Source of the DNA: Cricetomys ansorgei
Taxonomy: Eukaryota > Chordata > Mammalia > Rodentia > Nesomyidae
Direction: 5' to 3'
Length of the DNA stretch: 64,000 nt
NCBI GenBank assembly: GCA_026225945.1
Contig: JAMJFZ010000199.1
Span: 64,028,001-64,092,000 of the forward strand
A model generated the notes under the pieces. That model ran no database searches and was not told where the DNA came from. It saw only the letters and a list, made by a program, of their open reading frames with translations. Below are positions 57,240 through 64,000 of this stretch, piece by piece. The translations under genes and the position numbers were made by a program. The stretch's first letter is position 1; each line of letters begins with the position of its first letter.

Positions 57240-58275
57240 GATAAGCCATAGGCTAGAAGAATATACCTGTCATAGACCCATCTAGTAAAGACATATTCAA
57301 AATATGTAAAGAAAACTCAGCAGAGCAATTGACCAGCTCAAGTAAAAATGGGCAAAATGCATGAGCAATGAAGACACACTGATGGAAAATGAGCATACGC
57401 TTACCTCTCACTGTCATTAGGGAAGCAAACACTAGAGTATCTTTGAGATACCACTGAAGAAATGTTAATGCTGCCAAAGTCAAAAACAGCAGCATGTCCA
57501 CTGGTGGAGTGGACAACAGGAGCACTCAGCCACTGCCTGTAAATGTAGCCTCTTCTGCATATAGCTGGGTGGCTTCTTGAAAACGAAATATACTCTTACC
57601 ATATGATGCAGCATTCCTGCTTCTCTGTATTTACTCAAGGAACTAAGAATTTATATCCACACAAAAATCTGTATACACGTTTATGGCCACTCCCTAATTA
57701 TCAAAGTAGAGGACTACACTGAAGACACCTTTCAGCAGGTGAATGGAAAAATAAAACATGGAGCATCTAAATGATGGAATATTTTTCGGAGTCAAAAACA
57801 ACGATCTGCTAAGACATGGAAGACATGAAGAGATCTTGAATACAAATTACTCAGTGAAGACCCCCATTTTAAAAGGATGCACACTGTATGATTGCAACTA
57901 CATGGCTTTCTGAAAAAGATTCACCAGTGAGCACAGCAAAAGGATCGTGGTATCTAAGGGTTAAGGAAGATGTGATCAATACATGTAATAGATTTTTCAG
58001 GGTTGTGAATGAATTCTGTGTGGTGTTATCAAGTCAAACACATGGCACTAATGTTTGTCAAAACACACATATGATACTAATGTAGACTACAGACTTTGGG
58101 AAATAAGAATGTGTTCATGTAGGTTCAATAATGCTGATGAATGTGACACTCTAGTGGAGTCTTAATGGTGAAGGGGCATATAGCCATACCACAACATGAG
58201 TTATGTGGGAATTCTCTACTTTCTGCTCAACTTCACAACAAACCTAAAATTGTGATAAAAATAAAATACTAAAAA
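57240..58275 (+). mobile_element. Ancient L1 ORF2 end plus 3'UTR, plus strand
   Basis: Order of old mammalian L1: 'aaatgggcaaaatgcatgag', 'gaaaatgagcatacgcttac', 'accatatgatgcagcattcc', 'cacaaaaatctgtatacacg', 'caggtgaatggaaaaataaa', 'cactgtatgattgcaactac', 'aacctaaaattgtgataaaa' and a short A-rich end. It predates the rodent L1 copies and has no frame left. Confidence 0.75.
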
Positions 58276-58282
58276 TATCTCA

Positions 58283-58505
58283 TTTGTGGCTCAGTGGTTA
58301 AGAGCATTTCTTGCTCTTCTAGAGGACACGTGTTTGTTTCCCAGGACCCATGTCAGGGTACTCACAACTGCTTATAACTCCAATTTCATTGAGAAATTGG
58401 GAAATCCCATCCCATATTCTGGACTCTGCAGACACTACACATACCTAAGGCATACATTCACAGACACACTAATGTGTAGCAATTTCCTCTAGAATAAAAT
58501 CTTCC
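58283..58505 (+). repeat. B3-type SINE
   Basis: 'tttgtggctcagtggttaag' (A-box region), 'agcatttcttgctcttctag', 'gtttcccaggacccatgtca', 'ttataactccaatttcatt', ending 'agaataaaatctt'. Near full length, inserted directly behind the old L1. Confidence 0.92.
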
Positions 58506-58559
58506 ATCCTTTAGGGAAGCTCCTTAAGACACAGCATATTATAAAGGGAGGTGAAATAT

Positions 58560-59010
58560 TACATCTTGTGTGGACTCTCTTAAATTCAGAAAGTAAACAA
58601 TTCAAAGGGTTCAGGAAGTCCCTGAAATGTATTAGATCCCTAGGCCCTTCCTTCTTTAAGAATATATAAACAGTGAGTAGCGCTAAGAGACACTCTCAAA
58701 TAGTCAACCTACTGGAAAGAGGCTCAGACAAATGAAGCTAGTTGGAAAAGACAGTTTCTAATGTGTTAAGCTACTTGCAAGTTGTGTAGTATATTCCAGG
58801 TTTCCAGTCCTTATAATCCATCTCCCATGCTAATGGGTTTTGGGAGATGCAGCTGTCTGTGAGCCATTTCTGCTACTGTAAGGAACCCCTCACCCATCTC
58901 TTGTAATCCTAATAAAACTCATTGTTTACCAGGACTGATTTTGGTGGTATCCTTACTTTAGTCTGTCATTTGTTCTTTGTCTACGGTAAGTAGATGTTTG
59001 TTCACGTTAC
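58560..59010 (+). mobile_element. LTR-like sequence with TATA and poly(A) signals
   Basis: 'aatatataaa' at 58661-58670 and AATAAA at 58911-58916, followed by a U5-like 'actcattgtttaccaggact', give a typical LTR spacing of about 250 bp from TATA to polyadenylation signal. Family and boundaries are uncertain. Confidence 0.5.
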
Positions 59011-59027
59011 CAAGAAATAGTGTCACA

Positions 59028-59028
59028 C

Positions 59029-59062
<34 letters not shown>
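59028..59062. repeat. (CA)n microsatellite
   Basis: About 16 CA units, uninterrupted except at the ends. Confidence 0.97.
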
Positions 59063-59729
59063 ACACAAATAAAAATAAAATATGAAACTTTTTAAAAAAT
59101 TCCCAGCAGGTTTAGTCTTAGAGGGCCCCACATTTCATGGATTTTTACCAATTAGAATGCTGCTAGGTTCTCACAGTGAAGACTGGAAAATCTCTTGGGC
59201 ACTGGTAGGAGGAGGAAAAAGTGGCCAATTTTTATATGTACTCAGAACATCCTGTTTTTAACAAGCCTGACCCCAAAGGGAAAACATTTTATCAGAGTCT
59301 AAATTGCTGAGTTTCATCAGAGCTTAACTGAGCTGGGAGAATGGAAGTACTGAATTGACTAAGTGGAAACAAATTAATACAACATGAAGGACTTGTGAGG
59401 GTCACAGCCTGGGACAACTAATCACAGGCCTAAAGGATGCTTCCTCCCTCCCATACATCACCACCACATCTGTTAGGCTCCTGTTGATCTGGAGATGAGA
59501 TCATGCATGCAGACAGAGGTCGTGATTATGAAGGTCACACAAATCAACGTTTTGAATTCAACTGAAGTTCTGGACACTGATGTGAAGAGATGAGGAATGC
59601 AGGATCCAGTTTCCAAACTGTTCATTTTTAAGTGTTGGAGACTAGGATACACAAATAACTATAAAACCATGTAATATAGTGCATTGTAGTGTAGTATTTA
59701 CCTGTGGTAGAGAGCTGTGACAAGTGCCC
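59063..59729. other. Intergenic DNA, nothing recognised
   Basis: No supported feature. Confidence 0.38.
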
Positions 59730-59870
59730 TTCATCCATCTACTGCTTTGCATAACCTCTTTGTGGAAGTGGTACTAATATTGTCTTCATTTCCCAATGAG
59801 GAAACTGGCTTGAAGAAGGCCCTAGGTCACAGTGTTAGTCAGCAGTGAGGTTAGAGACTTAGTCTATGAG
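59730..59870 (-). repeat. MIR SINE
   Basis: The plus strand shows 'tgcataacctctttgtgga', 'cttcatttcccaatgaggaa', 'actggcttgaagaaggcc', 'aggtcacagtgttagtcagc', the antisense MIR core with good order. Confidence 0.66.
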
Positions 59871-59964
59871 GAATAACTGTCCAGCCAGAATCCTTATTGT
59901 ATACCAACAGCATTTATAATAGAGATAATTTAATGGCTAAAAGCAGAAGAGCAAAAGGAAAAAA

Positions 59965-59988
59965 TAGATCCCAGATCCCAGATCCCAC
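59965..59988. repeat. (GATCCCA)3 short tandem repeat
   Basis: Three head-to-tail copies of a 7-bp unit. Confidence 0.85.
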
Positions 59989-60104
59989 TGAGCAGGCCCT
60001 TAAGTTGATCCCTCAGGATGAATAGAACTGGTCAAATTGTTTTTTTTTTTCTTTAAATCATTTTATTTCATTTTAGAACCTTTGAGGAGTATCTTAAGGT
60101 TTTC

Positions 60105-60165
60105 ATTGACTCAACAAATATTCACTTAGTATTTTCTCTGTTCCAAATAACAATTTGACAGGGTG
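60105..60165 (-). repeat. L2/MIR-associated trace
   Basis: 'gactcaacaaatattcactt' then 'agtattttctctgttccaaa' matches the common ancient end motif seen also at 8935 and 13388. Confidence 0.35.
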
Positions 60166-60299
60166 CAAGATAGGCTAGGAGGGTCAAAACTGGAGTTGAC
60201 CCATTCTGTCGATGCCCATGTGCCTAACTCATGTATGTCACTAGGAGCTTTTGAAGTGTCTCAGAAGCGTCAGACACTCAGAAGTCTCTCATTACATGG

Positions 60300-60814
60300 C
60301 TTAACACAAAATTTACTGTAGCAGTAGCTTCAATCTTTTACCCTCAATTTAGGGGAGGAGAAAGGAAAGATAGAAATCTTCACCACTTTTACAAGTGGCC
60401 CTAATACAAAAAGAGTAAGGTAGAAATCTTCACAGCCTCTTTTTAGGCTGTCCTAAGCTCGAATCTCTCCAACCTTTGTTCTTCCTACTAACTAATAACA
60501 GCAACCCAACCAATGAACCACCAACCAATGCCCACCCGACTCTCAGGCTTCAGACCTTTTGTCTCCTAAGCCAAAAGTTCCCATAAACCCATGCGGCACG
60601 CAATTCCAAAGACAAGTTACAGGTGCCAAAACGACTGCACCCAATCAAATTATAGCCACCTGCATCAAACGATCCAAACTAAACTCATAAACAACTATAC
60701 CACAGCTAGGGTAGGAACACGAACCTCTAGTGACTAGTTAGTTAAACCAAAAAGTTTTTCTTAACATAAAATTCCAAGTGTTACTCTATAGTTCACAATG
60801 ATCCCTGCCAAGGA
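60300..60814 (-). mobile_element. ERVK/IAP-like LTR, minus strand (solo)
   Basis: On the minus strand the segment aligns with the LTR at 43690-44069: a 'tgggaacttttggcttagga' block, 'ggttggtggttcattggttg', a CT-rich R/U5 with 'gaagatttctatctttcctt' and 'attgagggtaaaagattg'. A part of about 45 bp containing 'gaagatttcta' is duplicated in tandem (60361-60455). No primer-binding site or internal part follows, so it behaves as a solo LTR. Confidence 0.6.
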
Positions 60815-63800
60815 ATCCAATCCCTCCTCTGTTTTCTATCTCAAAATCTGCTAGCATATTTAACAACAGGGACAATTGCTAGACAGAGGAGAACAATCAC
60901 ACAAAAAGACATCTCAAAAGATGAAAGACTTGACAAATAAATGACCCAGTTTAAACTACACAATTCCTCTTAACTTATGTATGGTACTTCTGTTATTGTT
61001 GTGAAAGACTAAAGTCAACAGGTTAAATTTGCTTCTTTATAAAAAGTGAAACTCCAATTAAACAAGAAAACTAAAAATATTCTCTTCTTAATTTCACAGT
61101 TTGTTTTATCTCAAAGCTGCATGTGCAAGGTAGGGATAAGGACTACACTCTGTCCTAGGATCTGCTGTAGGAACAGAAGTGCTGCTGGGTCAGTGAAATG
61201 TCACCCTTTCTTGAGGGTTTGTTCAGTCAGAGATAGGATTCATGACAGTTCTACCTTCTGATCAGAGTTAGGCCTGCACCAATGTACCAATAGGTAGGGT
61301 ACCCCATGCTGAGAACTCTAACTCATATCTAGGAACATAGAACCCAAGAACAGAATTCCACACACCCTGTGGTGAAAGCTACAGTGATTTGATCTCCTAC
61401 ATAGAGACCGAGGGCAAGATGGTAGGATGTTTGCTGGTATCCAGTTATCTCCCTGAGCCCTACTTCTCTTGGGTTTTATATTTGTACTTTCAGTTACTGT
61501 GGGCTGACCACAGTGCAAATGTATTAAATTAAAAATCCCATAGTAATTATAATATTTAATTCTTTCATAAGTATTAAATTATGGATTATTCTGAGTAGCA
61601 CAATGAAATCTCATTAGGTCCCACTTTGCTGTATTTAACAAATCGCCCCTCTGCTCTGTGTCTCCACGGTGTATATGCTATCTTCCCATTAATCATTTAG
61701 CAACTACCTTAGTTTTCAGAACAACTATTGTGGCATGGCAGTGCTGTGTTCTTGTAAACATCATTTTATTGAACAAAAGTTCCATATCCCAAGAGTAGAA
61801 ACTCTAAAGTTTTTCTTTTAAGAAAAAAAAAAGCCAAAGTTTTTGACTCAATGAGGGGGGAAAAAAATGTGCTGAGCTTGCTGAGATCTGTATTAAGAAT
61901 GAATCATCTATCTGAAATCCTGGAGAAAAAGGAAACTCATGCATATTTTTCTGTCACACCGCAATCTGTAAAACTTACAACCACGGAATGTGATAAGTTT
62001 TTGGTTAAGATGCAAAAAGCATTAAATTTTAGGGCTCTGTGGTATCTGTAGTTTCCTATTTCCACTGTGTCTTACAATGAATAACATAGGGGTGAGGGCC
62101 AACTGATGTGACAGAACCAGGTTTAAAGGTCCAGTAATGGCTGAGAACAGACACTGGAAGTGAGAGCTTGTGTCTTGACCTGGTTCTGTCTCCCACAGAG
62201 GTGCTGGCCTGCTGACCTGTGTGGGGCTGAAAGAACAAATGCAGATCCAATCTCCAAGGAGGACCAGGAAGTAAGTGGGCTTTGGAAGCCTCTTGCTAGT
62301 GTTTTACCTCTGGAAAGTTGGCAGTTTTAAAATCAAAATGTTTCCAAATGAAGGTTTTATGACCTATGAACAGTCTAAAGCATCAACACAGCACGGCATA
62401 TGGCCCCCCAGAATTAAAGAATCTCAGTACCACACAAAGAGGGGGACAGAGAGAGCTGCTGATTTGCAACATCACATTACACTTGTAGCCCACGGTGTTG
62501 ACTTTCTGGGAGCATGCGGCCCAAAGAAGCCTGGATGTTTGACAGGCCTTAAAGAGAGTTCCCATTCCCATGGGATCTAAGCTTCTGCAGGGAGTGATAG
62601 GGTTGCCACCCTGAAGCCCTCTCTGTCTTTAAGCTATAGCCTGCTTTCTTTTGTTCATCTCTTGTTTGTGATATTTTCCCACTGCAATGTTTCTTTCCTC
62701 ACTCCAAACTAACAGACTCATGAATTACCCATGGGGAACGAAGGCACTCTTCATTCTATCCAGTGTTAGGGGCCTGGCATCGTGTGTGCCAATGAATTAT
62801 TCTATAAATAACTATACAGACAGTCTACTCCTTAGGTCTCAGAGCATATTCACTGTTCTTAATAGCTGGAGTCAATACAGATAGGACTTGGTAGGGAGCC
62901 AGAAATCTTATTCTGTCCTTTTGGAGGCAGATCCAAGTAGACCTTTTTTCTTCTTTCCATGCCTGTTTCAAAATATGTCACATAGTTTGCTTGCTGGAGG
63001 AAAGCAAAGCAACAGAAATGAAAGGAAACATAAAGAGATGGTCAGAGGACAACTGAGAGAGGGAGTGAGCATGCCATTCTTAGGGCTTTTATTTACTGGA
63101 TTCTGATCTTGTGTCAAGTACCCCTGTGACCTACGTATGAAAAGCTGTGCATGCGGATAACTCTCTGTCCTCCTCCTGTGTTCCTGGACTCCACTGAATA
63201 CTTCAAAACAAAAATTCTGATAGACATAATATTTCCTACGAGTCACAGAAATAATAGTGGCTAAATCCTTTCAGGGTTGTTTTTGTTGGGTAAAGGCAGC
63301 CGTTCTGGAGCAGTCAATGGCATCGGGGATATGTCGGGAGGGGAGGTCTCTGAGAAACCCGTTCATCCCCAAATTTTGATTCCATCTCACTTCTCTCCTT
63401 TTGCCCTTCAAATGTCAGGTATATCATTCGAGACATTATTCAATATACTTTTTTGCTTTCTTTTACCCTGAGTTCAAACTTTCTTTATTGATTCTTTGTC
63501 TTTCCTGAAGCTCATCGTTATCTAGAGCCATGCCTGGGAATTTATGAATCTTCTGCTTATCAATTATTTCCTTTAACTGACTTCCTTTCATTTAGCATCT
63601 TAATCACGTGAAATAAGTGGGATCTTAAAAAGGGGAAAATCATAATGGCAACTTTATAGTGAGGTGAACTTAAATGTTCTTAGATTTGCTCTCAAAATGT
63701 TATCATCCCGATATAATTCTTACATTAAGATGTTTTATGGTCATTGAGCAAGGAAGAGACTCCATACTGTATCTGAATTTATACCAATGACCATAGGTAC

Positions 63801-64000
63801 CTAAAGAATGGAAGGACAAGGTAGTTCTTCTGACTCTGTATCCATTCCTGTCATCCAGAACAGTAGTATGCTCTGGGATATGAAGAGTTGATTATTCATG
63901 TATTTATTTATAGGTATTAATCAGTGTGTTTTATGGCAGTTAAAATTGGCTAGTCCATTTCCTCCACAATGACAGGCAAAGAAAAGCTTCAATACAAGTA
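60815..64000. other. Unique-looking intergenic DNA, nothing recognised
   Basis: About 3.2 kb with no supported SINE, L1 or LTR. The open frame of about 100 codons at 62275-62580 starts at a non-ATG codon and shows no domain. Overlapping opposite-strand frames at 62383-62571 and 62968-63246 are equally uninformative. Confidence 0.45.

Noticed and set aside
60480..60760. Possible nuclear mitochondrial insert because of the 'accaaccaatgcccacc' style sequence
   Set aside because: The stretch aligns better, in reverse complement, with the ERVK-like LTR at 43.7 kb. No mitochondrial gene order or tRNA is visible.
1..64000. Search for tRNA, rRNA or snRNA genes
   Set aside because: Only SINE-embedded tRNA-like heads (B2/B3/B4/ID) and 7SL-derived B1 monomers were seen. 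All are degenerate retroposons.

Overview
This window is non-coding nuclear DNA from a murid or cricetid rodent. It has dense B1, B2/B3, B4 and ID-type SINEs, rodent L1 elements, rodent LTR repeats and long AT, GT and TC microsatellites. Beneath these lie ancient mammalian relics (MIR, L2, MER5- and Tigger-like DNA transposons, MaLR LTRs, old L1M). The B1 copies carry a 'gatctctgtgag' type core and no young BC1-type ID elements were seen. That fits a cricetid (hamster, vole, deer mouse group) better than rat or house mouse, but this is inference. I found no convincing host gene, rRNA, tRNA, CRISPR array or operon. The longest open frames lie inside transposons or in antisense repeat sequence.

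Layout: 1-15 kb is sparse unique DNA with MIR, L2, SINEs and microsatellites. 15.7-24.7 kb is a dense pile of L1 fragments in both orientations, followed by an endogenous-retrovirus (ERV) type element at 23364-24746. 25-37 kb is mixed SINEs, MaLR LTRs, a Tigger relic and old L1. 38.1-41.3 kb is a long minus-strand L1 with recognisable reverse transcriptase and endonuclease motifs. It abuts half of an LTR repeat and a second copy of the ERV-type LTR. 43.7-45 kb holds a deleted ERVK-like provirus with a lysine-type primer binding site. 46.6-54.1 kb carries four plus-strand L1 3' ends. 54-64 kb holds LTR-like repeats, an ancient L1, SINEs and mostly unique DNA.

The most striking observation is structural. 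An L1 5'UTR+ORF1 (plus strand, 21840-23244) and an L1 ORF2+3'UTR (minus strand, 38125-41335) look like the two halves of one element. Each ends at the same ORF1/ORF2 boundary. Each is joined to a complementary half of the same LTR repeat, and each half-LTR ends at a copy of the same ERV-type LTR, next to matching 6-bp target-site sequence. This is what an inversion of about 16.9 kb (24747-41628) between two oppositely oriented LTRs would leave. An assembly error is the main alternative. I found no evidence for a new functional biological system.
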